From Hormiphora californensis (taxonomy: Eukaryota; Ctenophora; Tentaculata; Cydippida; Pleurobrachiidae): DNA of 64,000 bases. The notes below the pieces were generated by a model. That model saw nothing but the letters and a program-made list of their open reading frames with translations. It was not told the origin of the DNA and made no database searches. Below are positions 19,676 through 31,161 of the stretch, piece by piece. Every line of letters begins with the position of its first letter. Within the stretch, counting starts at the first letter, position 1. The stretch is taken from positions 415,011-479,010 of the forward strand of contig CM035350.1 of assembly GCA_020137815.1 (NCBI GenBank). Reading direction: 5' to 3'. The position numbers and the translations under genes are program-made.

Positions 19676-19748
19676 GGCGAGGGCCGGGCTCGAACCGACA
19701 ACCTCTGCATTACATGTACATTGCTCTAACCTATTGAGCTACCTCGCC
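19676..19748 (-). tRNA. tRNA-like sequence, Thr(TGT)-like, probably a pseudogene
   Basis: On the - strand it is 73 nt with a perfect 7-bp acceptor stem (GGCGAGG/CCTCGCC). It has D arm GCTC/GAGC, 5-bp T stem GTCGG/CCGGC with loop TTCGAGC, and B box GGTTCGAGCCC. The anticodon loop reads CATGTAA, placing TGT at 34-36. Position 33 is A instead of the near-universal T, and pair 27-43 is A-G. The fold is good but decoding is doubtful. It may be a SINE head or a drifting gene copy. Confidence 0.65.
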
Positions 19749-20010
19749 TACAATTTATCTACATTTCCTCTCTCTATATCACTGATCATGCCCTTAGATA
19801 TTGCAGCTGTAACTCATATAGGAACAAGATAGATAGTATCTTCACTCGCTGCATTCTCACGTTTCTCTCTTTTCTCACACAACACGCCCTACTGTACAAC
19901 AGTGAAGGGGAAACATACAGCGGGCAGATCTCAGGGTGGAAGGGTCATTTGTTAATTATTATAATGAGATCTGATCAGGATTAAATAGGGAGGAAACTAG
20001 AAAAATATCT

Positions 20011-20083
20011 GGCGAGGGCCGGGCTCGAACCGACAACCTCTGCATTACATGTACATTGCTCTAACCTATTGAGCTACCTCGCC
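20011..20083 (-). tRNA. Second copy of the tRNA-like sequence
   Basis: Identical to 19676-19748 and offset by exactly 335 bp. It has the same A33 and A27-G43 departures, so both copies came from one already altered ancestor. Confidence 0.65.
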
Positions 20084-20226
20084 TACAATTTATCTACATT
20101 TCCTCTCTCTATATCACTGATCATGCCCTTAGATATTGCAGCTGTAACTCATATAGGAACAAGATAGATAGTATCTTCACTCGCTGCATTCTCACGTTTC
20201 TCTCTTTTCTCACACAACACGCCCTT

Positions 20227-20600
20227 TTTGGATCTAGTATCAGGCATTTTGTTATACTACTTAGCTGAGTTTAATAAACGTGGACTGGGGATTCACGGAC
20301 TTTTTCAATCGCAGATATCCAATCTCGGATATCAATTGCGAATAACGAATATTATAGTAATCGCGGACAACCAATCGCGGATAACTGATCACGAATCCGT
20401 TATAAGTTATCGCGATTAATTATCGCGATTAGCTATCGCGATTAGCTATATATAGTGCGATTAGCTATCCGCGATTGGTAACTATCATATTACTCATTCG
20501 CGATGAGTTGTCGCATGGTTAGTTATCCGCGATTATTCTCTGATTTTGATACGGATAACGATCACGGATAAGCATTGATAATCAAATATATCTGATACAA
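20227..20600. repeat. TATCGCGATTAGC iterated region
   Basis: Words such as ATCGCGATTAGCTATCGCGA and AATCGCGGATAAC repeat irregularly on both strands. A sister region in opposite orientation lies at about 46800-47165. No coding potential. Confidence 0.75.
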
Positions 20601-22658
20601 TCAGGTTCTAGATGCTAATTCGCTCTTTTCTCGGTTTTTTTAATAAATCGTCTTATATTTAAGACAGTCATAACTCTAGATATGACTACCCATTATAACT
20701 GAAAATGCGGCAGTAAACATTATTTTATAAAATAAATCTGATTCAATTTTAATTTAGACTCTGAAATGCTTCTTTCTAGGCGTTTTTAAAATCGTCTTAA
20801 ATTTAAGACAGTCATAAATCTAGATATGACTTCCAATTATATCTGAAAATACAGCAATTGACCAACGTTGGCAAAAATATATGTGATAAAATCATGATTT
20901 ATAGTTTAATTTGCTCTTTTCTAGGTTTTTTTGAAAATCGTCTTAAATCTTAATACAGTCAGATGCCCGTAACTGAAGAACCGTAATTCGGATTTGCTTG
21001 AAATTTTGATCATGTGTTCAAGATGTCGAGACAACATTACGTACCAAGTGGCGTATTCGTAGAACCACGGGAAGGCTGTCTTAGACGCCAAAGAATACTT
21101 AAGACAGTCATAACTTTTGTTATGACTGTCCGTTTTCTTTGTCCAAGCTTTAATACAAGGTACACCACTAGACCTACCGACTCCCAAAGTTTCATGGTGA
21201 TAGCCTCAAAACTCTGGCCTCTATTAAAGTACACCCCAAACTACTATGTCCCTCACTCGGGTTTGGTAAAATTTCCCACGGTCATAACTCCACTCCCTGA
21301 TGAGATAGAGACTTGAAATTTGTTTTGTAGGAAGAACTCGACATGATCTCCTCACAAAACAAATTTCAAGTCTCTATCTTATCATGGGGTGGAGCTATGG
21401 CCGTCTAAAATCCGGTCGCGCGCAGCAAGGGACATAATAGTTTGGGGGGACCTTTAAGTACGCAAAAAAGTGGTTTATTTACGGTCGTTCGTGACGCAAA
21501 AAACGGACATTTTGTCTAAAATACGACCCTCTGTAACGTAAAAACCGTAACTCCGATTTGCATGAAATTTTGAACGTGTGCTCTAGGTGTCAAGGCAACA
21601 CGAACTACCAAGCGGCAAGTTCGTAGGACAACGGGAAGGTTGTCTAAAACAAAGTTGAAATTGCCGATTTCAGACAATAAGTATAGTAGCGCTGTCAAAA
21701 TTTTCAAAAATTTTCAAAAAAATTCAAAATTTTTTTTTTTGCAATTCCGATTTTCCATTCATTGGAAGCAAGAATGCTTGGAAAATGGACATTTTTAAGG
21801 GAAGGATGGTTGGGGGGAGGGAGGATTGGGCCCCGGGCGCTTGCCAGCGCTATGATTTGAGTCCGCTATGGCGATTGACGAAAAAACCCATATCGTCATA
21901 TCTATTTTTAAACAGTAAAATTTTAGACGCGTTTTAAGACCCTTATATGTCTAGTTTTGAAAATTCGCCATTTAGTTTCTGAAAGTTCAGACAATTCTCT
22001 TTCCATGGTATGGTATTCGTTTTTCGATAAGAATCCGTCTTCAGGGTGTAAATTGAGCTCACAGAATTTTTGTCAGAGTCTGAAAAATGACGACTTTAAG
22101 ACGTTAGACAATTCTCTTTCCGTGATATAGTCTTCGTTTTTTGATTAGAATCCGTTTTCAGGGTGTAATTTGAGCTCAAAGAATTTTGTTCAGGGTCTGA
22201 AAAATGACGACTTTAAGACGTTCTGTAGGACGTTCCTGGCGATGAAAAGGCCAAAGGGACCCCACCTCGACTAATGCACACACATCCAGTAGATCTACCA
22301 GCTGTGAAAGCGAGAAGTTTCATTGTTTTCGTTTGGCGTGAATATGGTTTAGAAAAAGCGTCTCTATATGCACATTGCACACGCGCGACGCACATGCACA
22401 CGTGATACACTGAATTTAGGGCAAATGGGACATGTCTGTAACTTCGGTTCCGGATGAGATAGACACTTGAAATTTTAAACCTGAGCCAAAGACCCCACGC
22501 CGGGTTTACATTCCAAATTTCAAGTTAATCGGATGAAAGAGAGCCACGCTTTAGCCTTCTGAAGTCTGGGTTTTCAGCCAAAACACCCATAAAACGTATA
22601 ACTGCGTTTCTGGCAGCGCTTTGGGGGGGGGGGGGGGTGGCACTTGCCAGTGCGTTGA
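20601..22658. repeat. Unclassified repeat-rich region
   Basis: Several diverged repeats of TTAAGACAGTCATAACT and of AAGGAAACTCCGATTTGC type occur. An inverted pair at about 21297-21338 and 21355-21400 (GATAGAGACTTGAAATTTGT) is present. TTAGACAATTCTCTTTCC occurs twice (about 21990 and 22115). A G15 run lies at 22623-22637, just 3' of the Kv gene stop. No gene seen. Confidence 0.55.
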
Positions 22659-25178
22659 TTAGCTGACCTTCTTAATGCTTTTGTTAAACTTGGTTATGAT
22701 AATGGAGATTGGAATAGTCATAATGGTTAAGTTAAGTATTGCATAAATCGCAGCCAAGATTTTCCCTAAGTCCGTGCTAGGAACAATGTCTCCATATCCC
22801 ACAGTTCCGATGGTAACCACGCAAAACCACATCCCAGAAAAGGCACTCGCAAAACTTTTCTCAACGTTTGGATCAGATGGTTTTTCAACAAAATAGATAA
22901 TTGGCCCAAACATGAGAATACCAAGGCTCCACATGAGCAAGAGGAGGACGATTTCTGGAATACTGTTAATCAAAAAATGTATCATGGTCTGAGATCCTGG
23001 TGAATGACGAAATAGTTTCAAAATTCGAAGAAGTCGGATCAGCCTGAGAACTCGGAATCCACCAGCCTAAAGAAATGAAAATATAGTATTATTTTGTGTC
23101 CGATGTCTGATGTGTCCATGAATATGTTATGGAGAAGAAGTACAATGATTCACTTACCGCATTGAGGTATTCCTTAGCGATTAATTTGCAGTAGAAGGGA
23201 AGAATAGAAATGAGGTCAATCCAATTGGTTACACTCTTGAAGTAGAGCTTTTGATTTGGATACACACTGATGAGCAGAATGGCTTGAAGAGTAAAGTAGA
23301 TATTCACAAATATCTCAATTATTTCACAGGCTTTAGCAAAATCGTTGTTGTCTGTCAGTTCTTTTACCGACTCCAAGACTAAGATGACTGTGCTGAAAAA
23401 AGGTTGTATAAGTGTTATGAGTCTAGGTCAACGGCGAGGTGCCATTGTGCCAATACAATTATTGGTCTTGTGTTTAATTGGAGAGGTACGGCGAGGGTAC
23501 CAGGGTTCAGTCGCTGGTCTTGGGTTCAGTGTTCAGCAGTGTTACCCATGTGGAATATATACGATTTACTAGATATTGCAAAGGTAGTCGGTAGATGGGA
23601 TTTACCCCTAAAGTCAATAAATGAGGGAGGCTAGTTCTCTGGCTAGTTCTCTGGCTAGTTCTCTGGCTAGTTCTCTGGCGTTGGATTTATCCACATAATG
23701 GGAGACAGCCTTGCGTCCATATTCATTATAATGTGCTATAGCTGTACCCCACGCACACAGCCCATATCTGTACTGCACACAAGCTCAGTCCCCCGGCCTC
23801 CGCGAGACACATATGTGTCTTGCGGAGGCCAGTGTCACTACTGCACACACTTATATAATTGTGTGCAGTAGTGACACTGGTCAATTGCATTAATGTTCTA
23901 TACCGACAGGGAAACGTAGAAAAAGGAACACGTGTGTGGGTGTGTTTTGTAAGGATAATATGTTCTATAATACCTGATGACGATCATGAAAAGATCAAAG
24001 ATTGCATAAGCTGTCGCAACTTTAGAGTAGCCTGGGAATTCAAGATGTAGAAGAATCTCTTCTCGTCTACTTTTGGCTCTGTAGTCTTTAAGACTTTTAG
24101 CTGGTGCTATAGCAACGTTCTGGCAGTAATTTCCTAGTCCATAAAATTCTATCTCTGACTGAAATAAAGCATTTACATTGTTAAAATAATGATACATCAA
24201 TCCACCCTCAATGTTGTAGTTTATGAAAGTTTAATTTTTTGAAAGGTATGAGTTGGATATATACGACCCCTAATTTATATATGTATAGTTTACCTCAAAA
24301 ATGGTTTTTGGTACACACGGTGGACAAATTAATTCTTCTTCATGCGTGTAGAATCTCAAAACTGCTGCGAAAACATGTTTCTGCCGCTCGAAGAAGTACT
24401 CTTCTCTTTCCGGGACAAAGAACCTTTCAATAAGCTCTGTGTTGCCCAGCAACGTATCAGGGTATGCATTGAAGAGAGTAAAATCAACCAAGTATGTTGT
24501 TCCACTAACATTTATCATCTGGAATTGATACAATTATACTAAAAGTAGTACATAATGAGGACACAGGGGTTACTATTTACTAAGTAATGTATAATCAATG
24601 CACCTTGATATCAGTACTGTAAAGGTCCTCGCATTTTGGATGTGATTTGCTGTGACCACTGTCTTGATCTTCTGAGATAGTCCTCATACCTCCATCCCGT
24701 ATACTCTCAACAATGGAGGAGTTCCAAAGGGATCTTCGACGCCGTCCATCTTGTTCGATGTCAGGCAAACGTCTGTAGGGATACAGTTCCAATAAAAGTA
24801 CATACAAGAGTTATAATGCCCCTCTCATTCACCGTGTAGTTTTTGATTATTTTGGAACTACATAGTTACAATTATGCAGCGTTGAAGGAGCTATTATATC
24901 GATAGACTGCAAATAAACTCTAAAAGATACAACAAAACCGATTTATTTAAAAGTTTCATTAGTCATTACCCCATTAGTTCTTTGAATAGAATCTTATCAA
25001 CTTTTCCCACATGGGTTGGTCTTCCGAAGATTACATCTATCAAGCCTGTTTTGGCTGTACGAGCCATAGCAACACTGCTCAATTTTCTGTCGCTGGTCCG
25101 ATTGCTAATCATAGAGGCTTTACGAAGTAGAGCAAGCTTCACGGCCTCAGCACTGACAACTGTCTGTTGTAATAGCAT
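22659..25178 (-). CDS. Voltage-gated K+ channel, six exons
   Basis: Exons in coding order are 25178-24970, 24772-24604, 24518-24294, 24158-23974, 23392-23158 and 23066-22659. All phases agree, giving about 476 residues. An N-terminal cytoplasmic region (about 1-126) precedes a T1/BTB tetramerisation domain starting INVSGTTYLVDFTLF (about 127-205). S1 lies in YAIFDLFMIVISTVILVLES. S2 and S3 follow (IFVNIYFTLQAILLI, WIDLISILPFY). S4 is GGFRVLRLIRLLRILKLFR, with Arg/Lys every third position. The pore filter TVGYGD is near residue 429, then S6. In S6 the usual Kv PVP bend reads IPI. The family forms plasma-membrane tetramers that open on depolarisation and pass K+. The first ATG at 25178 is the best start seen, but an upstream exon cannot be excluded. 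Introns hold strong hairpins (23796-23880). T1 plus six TM marks a Shaker-related Kv; the subfamily is not resolved. Confidence 0.9.
23638..23682. repeat. 12-bp tandem repeat, intronic
   Basis: GGCTAGTTCTCT occurs about four times in the intron between the fourth and fifth Kv exons. Confidence 0.8.
23796..23880. repeat. Two adjacent perfect hairpins in Kv intron
   Basis: GGCCTCCGCGAGACACATAT pairs with ATGTGTCTTGCGGAGGCC (one mismatch). Immediately after, GTGTCACTACTGCACACA pairs with TGTGTGCAGTAGTGACAC around a short AT loop. Such a structure could be a small foldback element or form in the pre-mRNA. Confidence 0.85.
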
Positions 25179-25445
25179 CTCAAGTGGAAGATTGCAACAT
25201 GTTTGTGGTCAAATTGGAAGTGGATCGCAACGAATACCAATACACGAACAGATGTGTATGGATAAATAGTAAAGCAAAATGAGAACGAGAAAGCTTAAGT
25301 AAGAATCCGAAGAAGAGAAGAATTTAGAGAGTAAAAAAAGATAGAAGGAGAGAGAATGAAAAGCTTTGACAGTTACTTACCTCGCTCTTGACTTCATCGA
25401 TTACTCAATTTGGCGATGAGCGTTCTGACCCACACATACACATAC

Positions 25446-25453
25446 AAACTCTC

Positions 25454-25499
<46 letters not shown>

Positions 25500-25541
25500 C
25501 GCTCCTCTCTGTTTCTCTCTCTCTCTCCCTCCCTCTCTCTC

Positions 25542-25583
<42 letters not shown>

Positions 25584-25640
25584 TCTCTCTCTCACTCTCT
25601 CTCTCTCTCTGTCTCTCTCTCTCTTTCTAACTTATTATCT
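25446..25640. repeat. (CT)n-rich tract
   Basis: CTCTCT repeats with occasional C, G or A interruptions. Open frames through it encode only Leu/Ser. Confidence 0.95.
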
Positions 25641-25774
25641 CTTTCCCTTCCTTTCTATCTGACATTCTTTCTTATATATAAGAAAGAATGTCCACGTCTC
25701 CCTCCCTCTCTGCCTCTTTAATGTCTAATGGCTGCTAATTTTTAAGTAAGATGTCCATCAGAACAGTTAGTTTA

Positions 25775-27458
25775 GGGTAGACCGGGGTAATTTGGACGGT
25801 GGGGCAATGTGGTCACAGGACGGGGCAATGTGGACTAGTGATTTATATGGGACTTTTAAATTGTGGTGTTTAGTGTGAAATAACGAAAAATGACGACTTT
25901 AAAGTTAAACTTTATTTCGGTAAACTTAATTATGATAATTATTTAAATTAAGGGTCAGAATTTCACAATATGATACTTTTCTATTCAGTTTCATCATCAA
26001 AATGACATTAGCTTTCGATTTAATTAGCTAATTGGCATTTTAATGAAGCGGGGCAATTCGGACAATTTGGGGCAATTCGGACGAAAAATCGGGGGCAATT
26101 CGGTCATAATCCAGATTGCCCCATGGGGCAATTTGGACTAGACCAAATTGCCCCATGGGGCAAATTGGTTAAAACAAATTGGCCTCATGGCGCCATTATA
26201 CTCGTTTCTATGGTAACCATAGACAACCTGCTTTCATAATTATCCTATTCAATCAATATAGATGGCTAAAACTGAGTAAATAGACCAAAAAAATAGAAAA
26301 AAGGTGCATTTTACAACCAATTCTCTGGATGCCAAGCTAACAAGTCAATCAATGGTGTGGCATTCGACAAACCAACTTCATGGGGTGCCCCAGAATATCT
26401 AGGACTGGTGCTTTGATGACCAAAAGTAGTGTTTTATCATGATAATCATCCATTATATGCAGCTGATATAACTGAATAAAGGGATAAATTACAGGCTAAC
26501 TTAGAGCAATAGGCATACATTTGATAACCAAAGTCACTGACTGGCTGGTAACTGAAGGTAGTCTGATGTCTCATTGTGACTCACAATCATGTTTAAATAA
26601 TCGATAGTCTAATAATACGGATGTAATGGGTGAATTTAGAGCAAGAAAATAGTACATTAATGCAAATTCGCCGGTTGCTATGGTAACAAACTCCGTTGCT
26701 ATAGTAACCCCAGGGAATTGCATTGAGTGGGAATCGGCCACTAACATGATTAATTAGACTGGATCCGGGGATCCCCATAATAGTAATTTCTGGCCTTGTA
26801 AGCACCTGAAAACACAAACAGCATTCCTTTGAAAACCGTAGCTTTATTTGTGGTTTTTTGATCTTTGATGTCGATTTTCTCAAAAACCCTATTTGGGATT
26901 AGATTAAATATTTTTCTAATCGACTAGGCTAATCCTGAGCTTTCGAAAATGCACCCTATAGATATAGATCTGATGAACAATTAATTTTTTGGTTAATTAG
27001 GCTAATTACTACTTAATTAACTAATTTTGAAAAAAGGAATAGCACGGAATACTAAATTACTAGATGACTGAAAAGTTTGAAATCGATATCTCAAAAACTG
27101 TGGCTACAATCTAAGTTTGTCCAAATAGCCCCAACCTCGGTCTGATTTACATCGCAGATTTACAGCTGGGGCAATGTGGTGTGTCGCGGTCACGTGACTG
27201 AATGCGCGCATTGTGATTGGTGTAGAAGCCACTAGTCCAAATTGCCCCGTGTCTCGCGATCAAAAATATTCCGACTTACCTTCATTAACAAGGTTAATTA
27301 GCTATCTAAAAGTTATGTTTTCGATTCAAATTTGTTCTGAGGCTCAAGATAAAGGTTCAGTTGCACAAATTGAGTAGCTAACTAATTGATTAAGTAAATT
27401 AATGGCTCTTGAAATACCAATTGAATGCCAAAACCGTCCAAATTACCCCGGTCTACCC
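25775..27458. mobile_element. 1.68-kb non-coding TIR element, TA target
   Basis: The ends are GGGTAGACCGGGGTAATTTG and the inverse, continuing to about 26 bp. TA dinucleotides flank both ends (25773-25774, 27459-27460). Many subterminal GGGGCAATTTGGAC and GGGGCAATGTGG motifs lie on both strands (about 25795-25850, 26045-26190, 27120-27260), like transposase binding sites. No transposase ORF is seen. A 3-bp TTA/TAA reading of the flank is also possible but not identical on both sides. Confidence 0.85.
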
Positions 27459-27565
27459 TAAAGTGGAGTCGTTAACTGATAGAGTTCAGTTTGTTAGATG
27501 AAAAGATAGAGACTAGAGAGAGTGAGAGAGATAGTGAGAGAGAGAAAGGACTTGACTTACTTGAC

Positions 27566-30487
27566 TTAAGGCGGGTGGAATTCCCGAACGCCTTGAACAA
27601 GTTTTCTCCACGCATCACGTTCCTCCATAACTGAAGCTATCTCCTTCACGTCTCCCAGACCCGTATCTTGCCGTAGAACATCCACAAAGGTTTTCGAGGG
27701 CCTGCCACGTTTACATTGACCGTGAGTAGGCTCCCAAAGAAGGACTTTGTGGAGTGTCAGCTCTGAGTGTCGTTGTGCATGTCCGGCAAGTCGTAGTCTT
27801 CGTTCCGCTATTTTAGTGCTGAGAATGGGTAACCCTCCAATACCATACAACGTGCCATTAGTCATGCGGAGTTGCCACTGGTTCTTGTTAAGTGCCATTC
27901 TCAACATACGAGTATAAGCTCCATTCAAACTCTTCTCCATTTGTTTGGTGAGGGTCCAGGTCTCACATCCGTATAGGAGAACGGTTTCGACAGTAGCAAC
28001 AAATAACCTACACTTGAGTTCGTCTTTAAGATCTGAGTTCCAGACTTTCTTCAAGCCGTGGCAGGCAACCCATGCCTTACTCTTCCGGTTCTTGATGTCC
28101 TTGTTCGAATCTCTGATCCACGAACCCAGGTATTTGAAGTCGTCGGTTGTTTTGATGGTGTGTCCGTCACAGGTAAGAAGCGGCTCTGGATCTGAGATGT
28201 TCTCCACTATGAGCTCCGTTTTGTTCTGGTTAATAGCCAGACCAACCTCCTTACATACCGTTTCAACCTCACGAAGTAAAACCCCTAACTCCTCAACCGA
28301 GTTTGCCAGCAGGGCCACGTCGTCCGCGAAGCCAGTGTCAGTAACTCTGGATGCCCCAACTCTCCTACTCCTAGCAGGTCTCAGAGTGAAACCGATCTCC
28401 GGGTGTCTACTGAGTGCTATCCGTAAGCAATAGTCCAGCACTATGATAAAGAGATACGGGGCTAATGTGTCGCCTTGTAAGACACCAGCCACGATCTCAA
28501 ATATAGCAGTAACGCCGTCGGCTGTAAGGATTTGCGCTTTGGTGTTAGTGTAGAGCCATTGGATAAGATCGACGATAGCATCTGGTATGCCGTATGCCCT
28601 TAAGATTTTGATCAGGCTGGAACGGTTGATACTATCAAAGGCTTTAACAAAGTCGATGAAAGCCATGGCTACCGGGAGTTGTTTCCTCCTCGCACCCTCC
28701 AGTATCCTCCTCAGTGTTAAGATGTGACTGGTGGTTGAGCGTCCCTCTCGGAATCCGTTCTGGGAGTCAAGGAGTTTAGTCTCAATATAGGGCCGGATGC
28801 GATGTAGTAGCATCCTGTTCAACGTTTTAGCAACTATTGAAGTCAGTGCAATACCACGGTAGTTCCCAGGCTTGGACAGGTCGCCCTTCTTCGGAACAGG
28901 AATGATGTTACTCACTGTCCATTGTTCTGGAATACCTTTACCTTCTAAAGCACCGTTGCAAAACCCCAGCACTATCTCATCCAGATCGCACCTTTTCAGA
29001 ACCTCAGGAGGGATGCTGTCATCCCCATAAGCCTTCCCCTCCTTAATCCTCTTCTTGGCCCTCTGATATTCCTCAAGAGTGAAGCTGCCATTGAAGATGT
29101 CCGCCGGGGGGAAGAGCTGTTCGACTTCCGTGTCTGATGACCCTGATGGTGTAGACCCTAGTAGGGTTCGGAAGTGATTCAACCATATATCATTCCTCTC
29201 TTCCGGTGAGCCCCCCTCCAACTGACTAGCTGTCCTCAGGTTTCTACCAGAGACCTCGTTAACTATCCTCCAAACTTCTCGTGACTTAGCATTCCTAGCA
29301 GCATCCTCTACCCTCCTAATCTTACCCTCAATAATCTCCGACTCAACCTCTCCATATGCCCCCGATAACCCCTCCTTCGCCCTATTTACTCTGGTCCTCG
29401 TCCTCTCGTCTGGTGCTTCGTGATACTCCTTACTGGCACACTCCAACTCTGTCCTCACTCGCTTAACTCTATAGTCCTCTGCCACAACGTCTTTCAGACG
29501 TTTTCGCTTCTTCCCAAGGAGAGCTTTACTCGTTTCCTGTACTGCGCTAATGAAGTGACCATAGTTCGTAGTTGGGTCGTCTTCAGCAGTAGATGTTAGA
29601 CAGGAAAATCGGTTGTGAACCTCAACAGAGAAACGATCCCTCAGGTCCGGGTCGGTTCTGAGAGGACCATAGTCGAGATTCGGTCTTCCTGGCAGAGTCT
29701 TCCTCTTCCGTAGGGTGAGTTTGACCTTGGCGATAAGCAACCGATGATCAGATCCAAGGGAGCTTAACGCCTCGGACGTCGTGGTGTCCTTAATACTATT
29801 CCTCCATTTCTTCCTTATTAGTATATAATCCAGGGTGGCCTTCCGCTGTGTCCCGTCCGACAGGAATGTCCACAAACGGCACTTCTTCTTCCGGAATCTA
29901 GTGTTGGTGGCCTCCAAGTTGGTTTCCTCCATAGTTTCCTTCAGAAGGACACCGTTACGGCTGGTGGTACGATGATAGTACCATCCAGAACTAGTTCCTT
30001 CCCAACCAAGGCGAGCGTTGAAGTCACCACAAACAATCAGGAGATTGTGAGCAGGTACTTCGTGTAGATATTCTCTTAGCTCGTTATGGAACTGTTCTAC
30101 TTCATCAAATTCGGCACCCTCTGTCGGTGAGTATACGGTAACAAGCGTTAGCTTGGGATTGCCGGCGAAGGTGACGGCCAGGATCCGATTAGAAACCACT
30201 CTTGTCTCAACAATGAGCTTCGATGCATTGGTCCCCATTAAGATTCCGACCCCTCCAACAGACGCTCCCATACTATTCCGCCAGGCTGTCGATGTTAATA
30301 GGATTGAGTCTGGCCCAGCCTGGGTTCTCTTAACAGTCTCTGGATGGACAATTCGGTGCTCCTGAATACCCAAAAGACCAATACCATGTTTAGAGAATTG
30401 ATAAGCCAGCTCGCTGACTTTGTCAGCTGTTCGGAGTGTTCTGCAGTTGAAAGTGCCTATGCGTGTTCTGTGTATAACTTTGTTCAT
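27566..30487 (-). CDS. LINE polyprotein: endonuclease-reverse transcriptase, RTE type
   Basis: An intact 973-residue ORF. APE endonuclease motifs are GTFNCRTLR, GIQEHR, CGDFNARLGW and LGSDHRLLIAKV. Reverse transcriptase motifs are PVPKKGDLSKPGNYRGIALT, QNGFREGRSTTSH, AFIDFVKAFDSINR, GVLQGDTLAPYLFIIVLD and FADDVALLAN. The C-terminal block LLYGCETWTLTKQMEK and AERRLRLAGHAQRH is standard for RTE and related clades. There is no zinc knuckle or RNase H. After the stop a short (AAGTC)-like tail (TTAAGTCAAGTAAGTCAAGT, - strand) matches the microsatellite 3' ends of RTE elements. No internal stop, so this is likely a recent insertion. Confidence 0.92.
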   Translation of the reverse strand: MNKVIHRTRIGTFNCRTLRTADKVSELAYQFSKHGIGLLGIQEHRIVHPETVKRTQAGPDSILLTSTAWRNSMGASVGGVGILMGTNASKLIVETRVVSNRILAVTFAGNPKLTLVTVYSPTEGAEFDEVEQFHNELREYLHEVPAHNLLIVCGDFNARLGWEGTSSGWYYHRTTSRNGVLLKETMEETNLEATNTRFRKKKCRLWTFLSDGTQRKATLDYILIRKKWRNSIKDTTTSEALSSLGSDHRLLIAKVKLTLRKRKTLPGRPNLDYGPLRTDPDLRDRFSVEVHNRFSCLTSTAEDDPTTNYGHFISAVQETSKALLGKKRKRLKDVVAEDYRVKRVRTELECASKEYHEAPDERTRTRVNRAKEGLSGAYGEVESEIIEGKIRRVEDAARNAKSREVWRIVNEVSGRNLRTASQLEGGSPEERNDIWLNHFRTLLGSTPSGSSDTEVEQLFPPADIFNGSFTLEEYQRAKKRIKEGKAYGDDSIPPEVLKRCDLDEIVLGFCNGALEGKGIPEQWTVSNIIPVPKKGDLSKPGNYRGIALTSIVAKTLNRMLLHRIRPYIETKLLDSQNGFREGRSTTSHILTLRRILEGARRKQLPVAMAFIDFVKAFDSINRSSLIKILRAYGIPDAIVDLIQWLYTNTKAQILTADGVTAIFEIVAGVLQGDTLAPYLFIIVLDYCLRIALSRHPEIGFTLRPARSRRVGASRVTDTGFADDVALLANSVEELGVLLREVETVCKEVGLAINQNKTELIVENISDPEPLLTCDGHTIKTTDDFKYLGSWIRDSNKDIKNRKSKAWVACHGLKKVWNSDLKDELKCRLFVATVETVLLYGCETWTLTKQMEKSLNGAYTRMLRMALNKNQWQLRMTNGTLYGIGGLPILSTKIAERRLRLAGHAQRHSELTLHKVLLWEPTHGQCKRGRPSKTFVDVLRQDTGLGDVKEIASVMEERDAWRKLVQGVREFHPP

Positions 30488-31150
30488 ATTGTTTTTCTTT
30501 GGTTGCGGTTACCCCGTCCGGATCACCACTCCGGGACGGCTGGATCTCTCTAGAGTTAGCCAGGACAACATATAGTAGGAGTTGAACTGAAGGACTCTGA
30601 GTGCATAATTTACCACTGGTTTGTTCCACTAAGCCTATAGAAGGCAGAGTGGTGCATGCTCAGTGGTTCACTACACACTTTAGCCCACGTTTGCCACCGT
30701 ACATAAAATACAGCCAGTCTTTTTAGGACTCGTGGTTAACCACCCCTAGGTGTTCTGTCATTACTCAGCATCGGACCTATGTGCCTCTTCCCCTATGACA
30801 TGCAACAATCAATAAGGGGAAAATAAGAGGGGAGAAAGGAGCGATAATAATAAGAGGAAGATAATAATAAGAGGAAGCGATAATAATAAGAGGAAGATAG
30901 ATCATAGAGGCTAAAGCTACTGTAAATTGTAGCCATCAACGATCGCCAATGAAATTTACGCAATGCTATTATCATATATACATATGTATAAATTGTATGC
31001 TTACTGATTTTCATCATTAGATACCATAGAAGATGATGACACATAAAGTTCCGCTTGGCGAAGTCTTCTCACTTTCGAGCTGAAAGGACAGATTGTTGAA
31101 AAGCTTCGACAATGAATCAGAAAATTGAATCAGTACAATTATAGGGTGAC
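30488..31150. other. LINE 5' flank and A-rich repeats
   Basis: 30488-30640 is probably the RTE 5' UTR. At about 30838-30900 there is a short array of GATAATAATAAGAGGAA. The rest shows nothing recognisable. Confidence 0.4.
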
Positions 31151-31161
31151 AATATAATGAG

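Larger units (their letters stand above)
19486..20226. repeat. Tandem array, 335-bp unit with tRNA-like core
   Basis: Units start at 19486, 19821 and 20156 with GGAACAAGATAGATAG. Two are complete and the third stops after 71 bp. Each complete unit contains a 73-nt tRNA-like sequence on the - strand. The units appear identical, which implies very recent duplication. Compared with the related sequence near 47340-47300, the array replaces about 40 bp of the surrounding repeat. Confidence 0.93.
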
